A stretch of DNA of 64,000 nucleotides from Prado023 sp963798745 (GTDB lineage: Bacteria; Actinomycetota; Actinomycetes; S36-B12; CAIYMF01). The position numbers and the translations under genes are program-made. Below, one piece after another: positions 34,037 through 43,029 of the stretch (the first letter of the stretch is position 1; every line of letters begins with the position of its first letter). The notes under the pieces are model-generated. The model was given only the letters and a program-made list of their open reading frames with translations, was not told where the DNA came from and searched no databases. The DNA is taken from positions 744,001-808,000 of the forward strand of contig CAWCUF010000003.1 of the NCBI GenBank assembly GCA_963798745.1. The letters are read 5' to 3'.

Positions 34037-34429
34037 GACCACTCCTCGCCTCGTACCCGGCATGCGGCGACACCGACACCAACTGGACAAGAGCCAGGCC
34101 GCGGATCCCACTCGGCAGTAGCCAGCCTGGACTGCAGCATCCGCGTGCCTCCTCTCACAACCGACGGCCGACCACCCGCCCGTCACGAAACTCGGGGCGG
34201 CCACACAGCGTAGTCGATACATGACACATAGTGCCCGACGCGCGGTCGGGTCGTCAAGATGTCCCACGCACCGAACATCACAGCGCTCTGGGCGTGGGCC
34301 CGGTTGGCCAGGGCGCGCCGCGGGCTGCCCTGAAGTAGCGGCGGCTGCGGCGTGGGTCTCGAGGTCAGCACCTTGAGCGCCTCGCGGGGCTGGTCACCAT
34401 GCCGGGAGCGACGACCTGGACCGATCATT
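34037..34429. other. Upstream region of the FccAB-like genes
   Basis: No gene is recognisable. The minus strand carries an A/T-richer patch near 34,205-34,235 (TATGTGTCATGTATCG on that strand) that could hold the promoter. The rest up to the dehalogenase scrap is without features. Confidence 0.35.
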
Positions 34430-34640
34430 CGAGCCCGGCTAGCGCCGCCGGCAGATGGCGTAGGTCGGTGACCGTGACCTCTGGCGCGGGGAGGTAGTCG
34501 GGGTAGGTGCCGCCGCGGTTGAGCCAGACGCCGACCATGCCCACCTGCTGTGTCCCGTGGATGTCCCACGGGTCCACAGCCACCATGGCCGTGCGCTCGA
34601 ACGGAAGATCTGCGGTACGTGCGCCGTGGCGGTAGGCGGC
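34430..34640 (-). pseudogene. C-terminal scrap of a HAD-type haloacid dehalogenase
   Basis: One minus-strand frame reads ERTAMVAVDPWDIHGTQQVG, then MVGVWLNRGGTYPDYLPAPE and VTVTDLRHLPAALAGLE before a stop. This is the last third of an L-2-haloacid dehalogenase-type HAD protein. The catalytic N-terminus is missing. It is another truncated gene of this region. Confidence 0.65.
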
Positions 34641-34804
34641 CGGTGCGGCCGAACGACGATCACACCAACCGCGCTACACCACTATCGGGACACAACTGAG
34701 TTGGCGGTGTGGTTGCCACCTACGCGACTCTTCCCTTCGCGGGCCCGTGGCCCCTACTCTGGCGCTGGCCGCACGCTTGCGGTCACTTCACGGAGGAGAA
34801 CCAG

Positions 34805-36535
34805 ATGCGACGATCTCGCATGGTGCCCGCGATCGGAGCGGTGGTGCTGGCCATGGCTGGCCCTGGTGCCACCGCGGCGACAGCCCTTGACCAAGCCCCC
34901 TCGAGTGCTACGGGAGACACCGGCGTGTCCGATGGCTCGTATGCCGTGCTTGCCGAGCCCGGCGTCGACGCCAACGCCCTGGCTCGCCAGCTGCGGAATG
35001 CCGGGGCGACTGTGGCCTCGGTCAATGCCGCGATCGGGATGGTGACCGTGACCTCCTCGTCAGCGGGCTTCCTGGACAAGGCCCGCGCGATGGACGGTGT
35101 CGAGGCGGCGGCTCGCGACGGGGTGGTCGGACGGTCCCCGAAGGACAAGCCCGTGCGTCAGGACGTCGAGCGCCCGCGGCCCAACGGTGGCGCCTCCGGC
35201 GGGCACAAGGCCGCGGCAACCAAGGGCAAGAAGGGCGCCAGCGACCCGCTCGACTCCTACTTGTGGGGCATGGACATGATCAACGCCCCGGCGGCCCACG
35301 TCATCGACATGGGTGACAAGCGGGTCAAGGTCGGGATCATGGACACCGGCGTCGACGCGTCGCACCCCGACCTGGCGCCCAACTTCGATGCCAAGGCTTC
35401 GCGCAACTTCACCACCGACATCCCGGCCATCGACGGGGACTGCGAGGTCGCCAGCTGCGTCGATCCGGCCGACGTCGACGACGATGGCCATGGCACGCAT
35501 GTGGCGGGCACGATAGCTGCGGCCATGAACGGCATCGGTGTCTCGGGTGTCGCACCCAAGGTTGGCATCGTCAACGTGCGCGCCGGGCAGGACAGTGGCT
35601 ACTTCTTCCTCACGCCCACTGTCAACGCCCTCACCTACTCCGGTGACGCCGGCATCGACGTGGTCAACATGTCGTTCTACGTCGACCCGTGGGCCTACAA
35701 CTGCATCGGTGGTGCACCCCAGGACTCCTCCGAGGAAGCAGCCGAGCAGGACGTGATCATCGAGGCCATGACGCGGGCGCTGAACTACGCCCACGACCAC
35801 GGCGTCACCCTCGTCGGCGCACTCGGCAACGACCACGACAACCTGGCCAACCCCAGGGACGACTTCTCCAGCCCGGACTATCCCGGCGGGGGCGAGCACC
35901 AGCGCACGATCGACAACGCCACGTGCTTCGACCTTCCCGTCGAGGGTGCTCATGTGCTCGGCGTGTCAGCTGTGGGCCCGAGCGAGCGCAAGGCGTACTA
36001 CTCGAATTGGACCACCGACCTCGCCTCCGGTGAGATCGAGGTCTCGGCCCCGGGTGGTGACTACCGCGACTTCCCCGGCACCGCCGCCTACGCGACCCCC
36101 GGCAACCTGATCCTGTCGGCGGCCCCGCTGCACGTGCTCCAGGCCGTCGGCGACGTCGACGAGAACGGCGACATCACCGCCAGTGGACAGGGCTTCGTCC
36201 TGAAGGACTGCCGCACAGTCCCCGGAAGGGGCCAACAGTGCGGGTACTACCAGTACCTGCAGGGCACGTCGATGGCCTCACCGCATGCCGCGGGAGTCGC
36301 GGCGCTCGTCGTGTCGGCCCACGGCAAGGTGAGGGGCAGGGCTGGGTTCACCCTGGCACCTGACCGCACCGCGCAGATCCTCATGGGAACGGCCCGGGAC
36401 ACAGCCTGCCCCGCCCAGAACCCGTTCCAGTACCCGTTGCTGTCGGCCAGCTACACCGCGCTCTGCGTCGGTGACACGGACTTCAACGGGTTCTACGGCG
36501 ACGGCATCGTCAACGCCCTCGGCGCCGTGCAATAG
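34805..36535 (+). CDS. Secreted subtilisin-like serine protease (S8)
   Basis: A 576-residue preproprotein with a signal peptide (about residues 1-26) and an I9-like propeptide (SYAVLAEPGVDANALARQL ... GVEAAARDGVV). A Lys/Arg-rich linker follows, then the S8 domain with Asp180 (GIMDTGVDASHPDL), His229 (DGHGTHVAGT), the oxyanion Asn in GALGND and Ser489 (GTSMASPHAAG). Insertions with paired cysteines occur (CEVASC; CRTVPGRGQQC). A strong GGAGGAG site precedes the ATG and a hairpin follows the stop. It is an extracellular protease, the second in this region. Confidence 0.93.
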   Translation: MRRSRMVPAIGAVVLAMAGPGATAATALDQAPSSATGDTGVSDGSYAVLAEPGVDANALARQLRNAGATVASVNAAIGMVTVTSSSAGFLDKARAMDGVEAAARDGVVGRSPKDKPVRQDVERPRPNGGASGGHKAAATKGKKGASDPLDSYLWGMDMINAPAAHVIDMGDKRVKVGIMDTGVDASHPDLAPNFDAKASRNFTTDIPAIDGDCEVASCVDPADVDDDGHGTHVAGTIAAAMNGIGVSGVAPKVGIVNVRAGQDSGYFFLTPTVNALTYSGDAGIDVVNMSFYVDPWAYNCIGGAPQDSSEEAAEQDVIIEAMTRALNYAHDHGVTLVGALGNDHDNLANPRDDFSSPDYPGGGEHQRTIDNATCFDLPVEGAHVLGVSAVGPSERKAYYSNWTTDLASGEIEVSAPGGDYRDFPGTAAYATPGNLILSAAPLHVLQAVGDVDENGDITASGQGFVLKDCRTVPGRGQQCGYYQYLQGTSMASPHAAGVAALVVSAHGKVRGRAGFTLAPDRTAQILMGTARDTACPAQNPFQYPLLSASYTALCVGDTDFNGFYGDGIVNALGAVQ

Positions 36536-36562
36536 CGAGCCAAGGACCACCTCTGACGTATC

Positions 36563-36591
36563 GCTGCCCGCTCTCCCCTCGAGCGGGCAGC
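36563..36591. terminator. Terminator of the subtilisin gene
   Basis: GCTGCCCGCTC and GAGCGGGCAGC form a perfect 11-bp stem with a seven-base loop, 28 bases past the stop codon. Confidence 0.7.
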
Positions 36592-36599
36592 ATGCGCCT

Positions 36600-37026
36600 G
36601 CCCGGTCACCCCGACGTGCCTCAACCTGAATGGGGTCGAATGCCTGCCAATCGTGTAGGGCTGCGTGAGCCGGGTGGGCTCAGACGGTGAGGGCGGCCAT
36701 GGTGTCAATCCCGATCCGTTCTCGAAAGCGGTGGCGATGTTGACGCGGCAGCGGGCGAAGACTTCGAGCCCGAGGTAGCGCACAACGGACCCACAACCAC
36801 CTCGGTTCGGTCGAGGGCTCATCAGAGAAAGCGCCCGGTTCGTCCTCGATGGCTAGCCAATCGAATGGCGCAACGTTATGGCGCGGCGGAACTTGGTGGG
36901 GGGTGTGCTCGGGTGGGTGCTGAATGCCGCGGAGGATGACCGAGTCGGTGGAGAACTTGAACGTCTGGCGCCGCCACGGCTGGAGTAAGTACCTGCGCCA
37001 GCACCAGGCGCCGTGACGTCCGAGAC
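36600..37026 (-). mobile_element. Probable IS630-like transposase debris
   Basis: The minus strand near 36,950-37,010 reads LQPWRRQTFKFSTDSV, which resembles the 'ETFKLSTDP' phrase of IS630-family transposases. Downstream frames contain only short pieces (YLGLEVFARCRVNIATAF; PTRLTQPYTIGRH) that I cannot place. No terminal repeats were found. There is no intact gene here. Confidence 0.35.
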
Positions 37027-37044
37027 GCCTAGGGGTTCTAGGCT
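37027..37044 (+). promoter_or_regulatory. Inverted repeat and -10-like box before the second LAL gene
   Basis: GCCTAG (37027-37032) and CTAGGC (37038-37043) are perfect arms around GGGTT. TAGGCT (37039-37044) reads as a -10 box only six bases before the ATG, and no ribosome site is visible, so the mRNA is probably leaderless. The repeat may be an operator. Confidence 0.45.
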
Positions 37045-37050
37045 GACGCT

Positions 37051-39789
37051 ATGCCGGTCCTGGGCACCAAGCTCCACGTGCCTTCGCCGCGCAGGGAGTT
37101 GGTCACCCGCGATCGCCTGACGAACCGGCTGCGCGGTGCGGGCGGGCCAGCGCCCCGACTCGTGCTGATCGCGGCTCCAGCAGGGTTTGGCAAGACCACG
37201 GTCATGGCTCAGTGGCTGTCGTCGCCGACCGCGGGCGATGGCCCCGAGCCCGCCTCGAGGGTCGCCTGGGTGGCGCTCGACGAGGCAGACTCCGATGTCC
37301 GTCGGTTCCTCACGCACGTCGTGGCGGCGATCCAGTCCGCCCATCCTGGGGTGGGTGCCGACGCCCGCACCCTGCTGGAGGCAGGAAGCGCCGGCCACAC
37401 GGAGGCGCTCCTGGTGAGCCTGATCAACGATCTCGATCTCCTTGCCGGCAGCACGATCTTGGCTTTGGACGACTATCACCGCATTGATGCGGCAGAAGTG
37501 CACGACGCAGTTGCCTTCCTCCTGGACAACTTGCCGCCGCAGGTCACAATCGCCATGACGACCCGGGCCGATCCGCCGCTGCCGCTGTCACAACTGCGTG
37601 TCCGCGGAGAACTCTTGGAGCTTCGTGCCAGCGACCTGCGCTTCACCCCACAGGAAGCAGAGGCCTTCCTGAATGACGCGATGGGGTTGCGTCTGGCCCC
37701 CTCGGTGGTGGCGGCCCTCGAGGCGCGCACAGAGGGCTGGGCCGCCGGACTCCAGTTGGCTGCCCTCTCGGTGCAAGGCCATGCGGCCGGGACAGCCGAC
37801 GACATCGCCGAGTTCGTCGAGTCGTTCACCGGTAGCCACCGCCTCGTCCTCGACTACCTCGTCGAAGAGGTCGTGGAGCGCCAACCTGACGAGGTACGTG
37901 AATTCCTGCTCGACACCTGCGTGCTCGACCAGCTCACCAGCGGTCTGTGCGAGGCGCTGACGGGGAGGCACGACGGGCAACGCATGTTGGAGATCCTCGA
38001 ACGCGGAAACCTGTTCCTCGTCCCCCTGGACGACCACCGGCGCTGGTACCGCTACCACCACCTCTTCGCAGACGCCCTGCGCGCACGGCTCACGACCCAG
38101 GGCCCGACCCGGATGGAGCACCTCCACCGGGCCGCGGCCGGCTGGTACACCGAGGAGGCCATGCTCGGCGATGCGCTGCACCACGCCCTGGCTGGCGGCG
38201 ACACGGCCCTCGCCGCGGATCTGGTCGAGCTAGGCCTGCCCCAGCTCAGCAGGCAGCGGGAGGATCGCACGCTGCGAGGCTGGCTTCAAGCGCTGCCCGA
38301 CGACGCTCTGCGCCAGCGCCCCATGCTGGCGACGGGGTACGCCTGGACCAGGCTGACCGAGGGAGACCTGGACGGCGTCGACAGCTGGCTCGACGCAGCC
38401 GAGACCGTACTGGCACAGGGGCCACTGCCCAGCGCCGCCTTCCTGACAGCGCCCCGCCTGGCGGAGCTGGCGGCAGGCCGCGATGCGGAGCTGCGGGAGA
38501 TCCCCGCCATGATCGCCGTCTACCGGGCGGCGGTTGCGCAGGCTCGCGGTGACGTCGACGGCACAGTGGCACATGCTCGCCGTGCCCTCGATCTGTCCGG
38601 CGAGCACGACCATGCCTCCCGTGGTGCCGCCGCCGGGTTCATCGGCCTGGCTGCCTGGGCCGCCGGCGACATGGTCACCGCGGTGGAGACGTTCTCAGAG
38701 GCCGTGCGCAGCCTGCACGGGGCCGGCAAGGTCTCCGACGAGCTCGGCGCCACCGTCGTGCTCGCCGACATGTGGCTGACCAGGGGTCGGCCCGACGAGG
38801 CCCGACGGCTCCTTCATCGCGCCCTGGATGCTGCCGAGCATCACAGCGCAGGGCGGTTGACCACGACGGGAGACCTCCATGTCGCTTTGGCCGAGGTGCT
38901 CCGCGAGATGGGCGACCTCGACGCCGCCCACACACATCTGCAGACCGCCAGGGAGCTCGGCGACGGCGTGCTGGAGAACCGGTACCGCTGGAACACCGCC
39001 ATGGCCGGGCTGCTCCTGGACCGTGGCGACCTCGACGGCGCCGTGGCCATGCTGGACCAGGCTGAGCCGCGCTACCTGCCCGGCTACTTCCCCGACGTGC
39101 GCCCGATCGCCTCGGCCCGGGCGCGGCTGTGGATCAGCCAAGGCCGCCTTGATGACGCGTGGGCGTGGGCGCGGGACCGAGGGGTCGGGCCGACGGACCC
39201 TGCGAGGTACCTCGCCGAGTACGACCAGCTCACCCTTGCCCGGCTGCTCATCGCCGAGGGCGACCCCCAGTCGCTCGACCTGCTGGATCGCGTGCTGGAC
39301 GATGCCCACAGGGCTGGCCGCGGTGGCAGCGTGGTCGAGGGGAGGATGGTGCGGGCGCTCGCCCACCGGGCCAACGGCGACCAAGCGGCTGCCGCGGACG
39401 ACCTCGCCGCCGCCCTCACGATGGGGGTGCCCGCTGGCTACTGCCGGCTGTTCCTCGACGAGGGCCAGCCCATGGAGGACCTGCTCGGTCGGCTCTCCGT
39501 CACCGCGGCGCAGGACGTCCGGGCGCACGCCCAGGGCCTGCTGGCCGCCGCTCTGAGCACCGGAGATGAGCCCCTCGTAGCTTCAGCGGCCGCCGAGGAG
39601 GGCCTCAGCGCGCGCGAGCTGGAGGTGCTGCGCATGCTGGCGACCGAGCTCAGCGGGCCGGAGATCGCTGGACAGCTCTTCGTCTCGGTGAACACGCTGC
39701 GCACCCATACCAAACACATCTTCACCAAGCTCGACGTCAACACTCGGCGTGCCGCCGTGCGCCGAGCAGCCGACCTCCACCTACTCTGA
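37051..39789 (+). CDS. LAL-family (MalT-like) LuxR transcriptional regulator, second copy
   Basis: A 912-residue protein. The N-terminus VLGTKLHVPSPRRELVTRDR is the usual LAL opening. Walker A is APAGFGKTT (residues 42-50), Walker B ILALDDYHRID, and the ARRLTEGW-like sensor reads EARTEGWAAGLQLA. A helical TPR-like middle and a C-terminal LuxR domain (LSARELEVLRMLATELSGPEIAGQLFVSVNTLRTHTKHIF) follow. It has a canonical Walker A, unlike the copy at 504. Two membrane-protein genes and a small alpha/beta gene follow on the same strand and are its most likely targets. Confidence 0.93.
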   Translation: MPVLGTKLHVPSPRRELVTRDRLTNRLRGAGGPAPRLVLIAAPAGFGKTTVMAQWLSSPTAGDGPEPASRVAWVALDEADSDVRRFLTHVVAAIQSAHPGVGADARTLLEAGSAGHTEALLVSLINDLDLLAGSTILALDDYHRIDAAEVHDAVAFLLDNLPPQVTIAMTTRADPPLPLSQLRVRGELLELRASDLRFTPQEAEAFLNDAMGLRLAPSVVAALEARTEGWAAGLQLAALSVQGHAAGTADDIAEFVESFTGSHRLVLDYLVEEVVERQPDEVREFLLDTCVLDQLTSGLCEALTGRHDGQRMLEILERGNLFLVPLDDHRRWYRYHHLFADALRARLTTQGPTRMEHLHRAAAGWYTEEAMLGDALHHALAGGDTALAADLVELGLPQLSRQREDRTLRGWLQALPDDALRQRPMLATGYAWTRLTEGDLDGVDSWLDAAETVLAQGPLPSAAFLTAPRLAELAAGRDAELREIPAMIAVYRAAVAQARGDVDGTVAHARRALDLSGEHDHASRGAAAGFIGLAAWAAGDMVTAVETFSEAVRSLHGAGKVSDELGATVVLADMWLTRGRPDEARRLLHRALDAAEHHSAGRLTTTGDLHVALAEVLREMGDLDAAHTHLQTARELGDGVLENRYRWNTAMAGLLLDRGDLDGAVAMLDQAEPRYLPGYFPDVRPIASARARLWISQGRLDDAWAWARDRGVGPTDPARYLAEYDQLTLARLLIAEGDPQSLDLLDRVLDDAHRAGRGGSVVEGRMVRALAHRANGDQAAAADDLAAALTMGVPAGYCRLFLDEGQPMEDLLGRLSVTAAQDVRAHAQGLLAAALSTGDEPLVASAAAEEGLSARELEVLRMLATELSGPEIAGQLFVSVNTLRTHTKHIFTKLDVNTRRAAVRRAADLHLL

Positions 39790-39916
39790 CCGCCTCGAGC
39801 CCGTCGACGAATCACCATGCGGGTCACATCACCTGGTGATGCGGCCTCACCACTTCTGTTCCTAGCGTTCGGAACATGGCTGGACAACCCGTCCGGCACC
39901 GAATCTGAGGAACGAC

Positions 39917-40597
39917 ATGCCCATCACCACCACCAGGCTCACCGCCGCGGCCGGCCTGAGCGCCACAGCCGCAGGCGCCATCTTCATCGGGGTCCAGATC
40001 GGCCACCCGCATCTGGACGCCACCTCGATCCAGACCACCGAGATGGCTGTCCGCAGCACGTTCAAGCTGCTCATGGCCGTGCTCGCCCTCGTCGGCATCA
40101 CCGGCATGTACCTCAGTCAAGTCCCTCGCAACGGTCGCCTCGGCCTCGTCGGCTTCGTAGTGCTGGCCGCCGGCTATCTGTGCATCGTGGGGACTGCCTT
40201 CGCGTCGGCCTTCCTCCTGCCCACGGTGGCGGCGACCGACCCCGCCTACGTCAATGATGTGATCGCCGCGAGCACTGGTGGTTCGCCCGTCGGTGACATC
40301 GGCCTGTTTGCTGTCGTCGTGAAGATCCAGGACTTCGGATACCTCATCGGCGGCCTTCTCTTCGGGATCGCGCTGTTCCGCGCTGGTGTGCTCGCACGCT
40401 GGGCCAGCCTGCTGTTGGCCGTGGGCGGCGTCGTGACGGTCGCCCTCTCGTTGATGCCCGATGCGTTCTACCGGCTGTTGGCCCTCCCGAACGGCATCGC
40501 GATGATCGGGCTGGGCGTCTCTCTGTGGCTCGGGCAGCGCAGCGTTTCCGCCGTGGAGGCCGGCGCGTCGCACGAGGCGACGGCTCCGGTCCGATGA
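39917..40597 (+). CDS. Six-helix membrane protein downstream of the LAL gene
   Basis: A 226-residue protein with about six membrane helices, short loops and a polar tail. The layout resembles short DUF4386-like proteins. The phrase FKLLMAVLALVGITGMYL after a first helix, and LPNGIAMIGLGVSLWLG at the end, are distinctive. It starts 127 bases after the LAL regulator and is followed by the small alpha/beta gene after 25 bases. It has no known function; co-regulation with that gene is likely. Confidence 0.7.
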   Translation: MPITTTRLTAAAGLSATAAGAIFIGVQIGHPHLDATSIQTTEMAVRSTFKLLMAVLALVGITGMYLSQVPRNGRLGLVGFVVLAAGYLCIVGTAFASAFLLPTVAATDPAYVNDVIAASTGGSPVGDIGLFAVVVKIQDFGYLIGGLLFGIALFRAGVLARWASLLLAVGGVVTVALSLMPDAFYRLLALPNGIAMIGLGVSLWLGQRSVSAVEAGASHEATAPVR

Positions 40598-40622
40598 GGT
40601 GTTGCTCCGTCGGAGGGCTGCC

Positions 40623-40850
40623 ATGGATGCCACGACCTACACGATCCGCGTGGAGGGGCACCTCGATGACCACTGGTCCTCGCGACTGGCCGACCTGACC
40701 ATCCACCACCAACGAGACGGCACCACCACGCTCTCCGGGCCGATCGCCGACCAGGCCCAGCTGCACGGTGTCCTGGCCGGGCTCCGCGACATCGGAGCCG
40801 TGCTCATCGACCTGCATGCGGCAGGCACACACCACACGCCGCCGGCATGA
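40623..40850 (+). CDS. Small alpha/beta protein of the LAL-associated family, copy 3
   Basis: A 75-residue cytosolic protein: YTIRVEGHLDDHW, then TTTLSGPIADQAQLHGVLAGLRDIGAVLIDL. The second half aligns with TGKVRDQAELQGLLRRLHELGIEIVAF of the protein at 3340, sharing DQAxLxGxLxxLxxxG. A GGAGGG-like site precedes the ATG. It lies between two membrane-protein genes behind the second LAL gene, so the same three ingredients occur at both LAL loci. Function unknown. Confidence 0.75.
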   Translation: MDATTYTIRVEGHLDDHWSSRLADLTIHHQRDGTTTLSGPIADQAQLHGVLAGLRDIGAVLIDLHAAGTHHTPPA

Positions 40851-40902
40851 CCGCAGCCTGAGCGATTGCCCACCCGCATCGGGACTAGGAAAGGAGCTCG
40901 AT

Positions 40903-41682
40903 ATGGCGCACGAACAGACCCCACCACGACTGCAGGACTCGCGGGCTGTCACGGCCCAACCGGACGTCGAGCTGTTCGCCCCCACGCCCGCAGAGCAACG
41001 AACTGCGCGGATCATGGGGGCCTGGTTCCTTGGCACCTTCGTGTTCGCGATCCCAGCATTCTTCTTCTACGAGCCGTACCTGAACGGCGTCGAACTCGCC
41101 ATCGGAAGCGGCGCTCACACCCGGATCGGCATGGGAGCCCTGCTCGAGATCCTGCTGGCGATCTGCGGGATCGCCACCGCCGTGGTCATCTTCCCCATCG
41201 CCAGGCGGCTCAGCGAGAGCATCGCTCTGGGATACGTCGCCGCCCGGACGGTGGAATCCATCCTCATCCTGGTTGGAGTGCTCGCACTGTTGGCACTCGT
41301 CGCGATGAACCAGGCCCTCGGGGCAGGTGGGAACACCGATGAGACACTCGGCGACAGTGGCAGCGCACTCATCGCCCTGCACGAACAGACACGCCTACTT
41401 GGGCCCCAGTTCTGCGCTGGGCTCGGCAACGGGATTCTCCTCGGCTACTTGATGTGGCGGTCCAGGCTGCTGCCGCGTCCAATGGTCATGGTCGGCCTCA
41501 TCGGCGGTCCGTTGGCCCTCTTGGCCGGAATCGGTGTGCTGCTGGGGGCTTGGGGCACGGGCTCGGGGCTGCCAGTGGCACTCACGGCGCCAGAGGCGAT
41601 CTGGGAGTTCTCGCTCAGTATCTGGCTGTTGACCAAGGGTTTCCGGCCATCGCCGGTCCTCACAGGCGCGCCGGTGCACTGA
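40903..41682 (+). CDS. DUF4386-domain membrane protein
   Basis: A 259-residue protein with about seven helices and a polar N-terminal tail of about 35 residues. It carries DUF4386 phrases: LEILLAICGIATAVVIFPIARRLSESIALGYVAARTVESILILVG, then LHEQTRLLGPQFCAGLGNGILLGYLMWRS. AAGGAG lies seven bases before the ATG, which decides the start. The family has no established role. It ends the cluster that begins with the LAL regulator at 37051. Confidence 0.82.
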   Translation: MAHEQTPPRLQDSRAVTAQPDVELFAPTPAEQRTARIMGAWFLGTFVFAIPAFFFYEPYLNGVELAIGSGAHTRIGMGALLEILLAICGIATAVVIFPIARRLSESIALGYVAARTVESILILVGVLALLALVAMNQALGAGGNTDETLGDSGSALIALHEQTRLLGPQFCAGLGNGILLGYLMWRSRLLPRPMVMVGLIGGPLALLAGIGVLLGAWGTGSGLPVALTAPEAIWEFSLSIWLLTKGFRPSPVLTGAPVH

Positions 41683-42064
41683 TCCGACGACCCCTTGAAT
41701 TCGCCGGGGGTCCCGCAGCGGGAACCCGCAGCGACGAGGGTGCTCATCGGCGTGCGTGCGAGACACTGAGTATCCCGATAGACCCCGCCCGTGGGGTTCC
41801 CCGGGACATGCCGTGGGCTTCCGAGTGCGCTGTGGGGGCGCACGTCGGCTTTCGCCTTGACACTCTTTCGCGGCGCAATGACTCGGGTCCTGAGGGTGCC
41901 GGGTTCGTGCTCTTGGCGGGTGGCTTCGGCGGCTGCCAATGCCGGCTGATCACCGGACTGCTGGTGACGGCCCATTGCCTGTCACCGCTGCGTCCGCAGG
42001 CTGCGGTTGGACCCGTCGCCGGGCCATCGCTCGGGTCGGCGGGCTGGGCATAGAGTCGGTCGAC
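41683..42064. other. Intergenic stretch, no gene recognised
   Basis: I see no domain on either strand. The open frames here are short and have no ribosome site. The segment separates the LAL cluster from the unknown gene at 42065. Confidence 0.4.
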
Positions 42065-42670
42065 ATGGATGCCAACGAGCCCGGTCTCTTCGACCTGCCC
42101 ACCCTCGAGCGGGCGGGCACGGCCAGTACGGCGGTGCGCGGGCGGAACCGGCAGACGTGGGTCCGTACCGCGGCCGCCGAGGTCACCGTTATCGACGCGG
42201 GCGCCCTCCATGAAGCCGCAGCGTACGCCGCGGGGAACGCGGTGACGATCGGGCTGCGCGCCCATCCCGACGGTGAGGGCACCGCGCCTGGATCCTCTGA
42301 CGTGGCGCCTTTCGGCAACGCGTTCGACGCACTGGGCTGGCTGCTCTGGCCCACCGCCGGGATGGAGGGGCCGCTGGAGGCTGGCGCCTTCCGGGTCCTC
42401 TCGGAGGATGGCCAGGCCGTGGCCGAGTCGGTTGACCGGGGCGCGGTCACGTGGACGGTCACGGTCAAGCTCACCGACGTCGATGAACTGCGTCGGCTCG
42501 CAGCCGAGGCCCATCCGGACGTTGCAGGGTTGATCGCCGACAGCCTCGCGGTTGCCTGGCAGTGCGCGGCCGACCCGTTCGCGCCGCTGCACCCGATCCC
42601 GGGGATCGCCTGGCGACCCGGCCCGGTCGACGTCGAACACCTGGCGGCCAGGACGCTCCGGGACCGCTGA
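42065..42670 (+). CDS. Conserved hypothetical protein
   Basis: A 201-residue soluble protein of mixed alpha/beta pattern without cysteine pairs, signal peptide or membrane segment. An acidic N-terminus is followed by VRTAAAEVTVIDAGALHEAAAY, and later VTWTVTVKLTDVDELRRLAAEAHPD, AWQCAADPFAPLHPIPGIAWRPGPVDVEHLAART. Three-base periodicity and steady G/C at third positions support coding. I do not recognise the family. It stands alone between two noncoding stretches. Confidence 0.55.
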   Translation: MDANEPGLFDLPTLERAGTASTAVRGRNRQTWVRTAAAEVTVIDAGALHEAAAYAAGNAVTIGLRAHPDGEGTAPGSSDVAPFGNAFDALGWLLWPTAGMEGPLEAGAFRVLSEDGQAVAESVDRGAVTWTVTVKLTDVDELRRLAAEAHPDVAGLIADSLAVAWQCAADPFAPLHPIPGIAWRPGPVDVEHLAARTLRDR

Positions 42671-43029
42671 GGCCTGAGACCCAGCCTCGGATCGTGCGCC
42701 CGGTCACAGCCAGGAGGGCTTCCATCCTGCGGGCATGACTGTGGGATGCGCCCGAAGGCCCAGGCGGCGGCGGTACGCCGCGTGGATCCAGGCGGCCTCA
42801 AAGGCCGCACCTGCTGTCTCTTCGCGGCGACCATCGCCGTCACGATCTCGCCAACCATCTCGGGCTTGGCGAGGTTCCTCAGCGGTGACTCCGGGCATCC
42901 ACGGCGGGGCCTCCCCAAGGGCCTCCGCAGCTCGACGACGAAACGCGGAATCGGTCGGCTCACGAGGGCCTGGTGCCGCGACGCCGGAGCGGCGTAGTGT
43001 GACCTGCCTCATATAGAGGAAGGTCGGTC
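42671..43029. other. Intergenic stretch with possible gene debris
   Basis: The minus strand carries a short coding-like piece (AAFEAAWIHAAYRRRLGLRAHPTVMPAGWKPSWL before a stop at 42704) and another in a shifted frame (NLAKPEMVGEIVTAMVAAKR). They may be parts of one frameshifted small gene, which I cannot identify. Confidence 0.3.

Noticed and set aside
34640..34695. tRNA-like fragment on the minus strand (GTGGTGTAGCGCGGTTGG)
   Set aside because: It recalls a tRNA D-arm, but no anticodon stem, T-arm or CCA end can be found. It could be an attachment-site scar, but the evidence is too thin.
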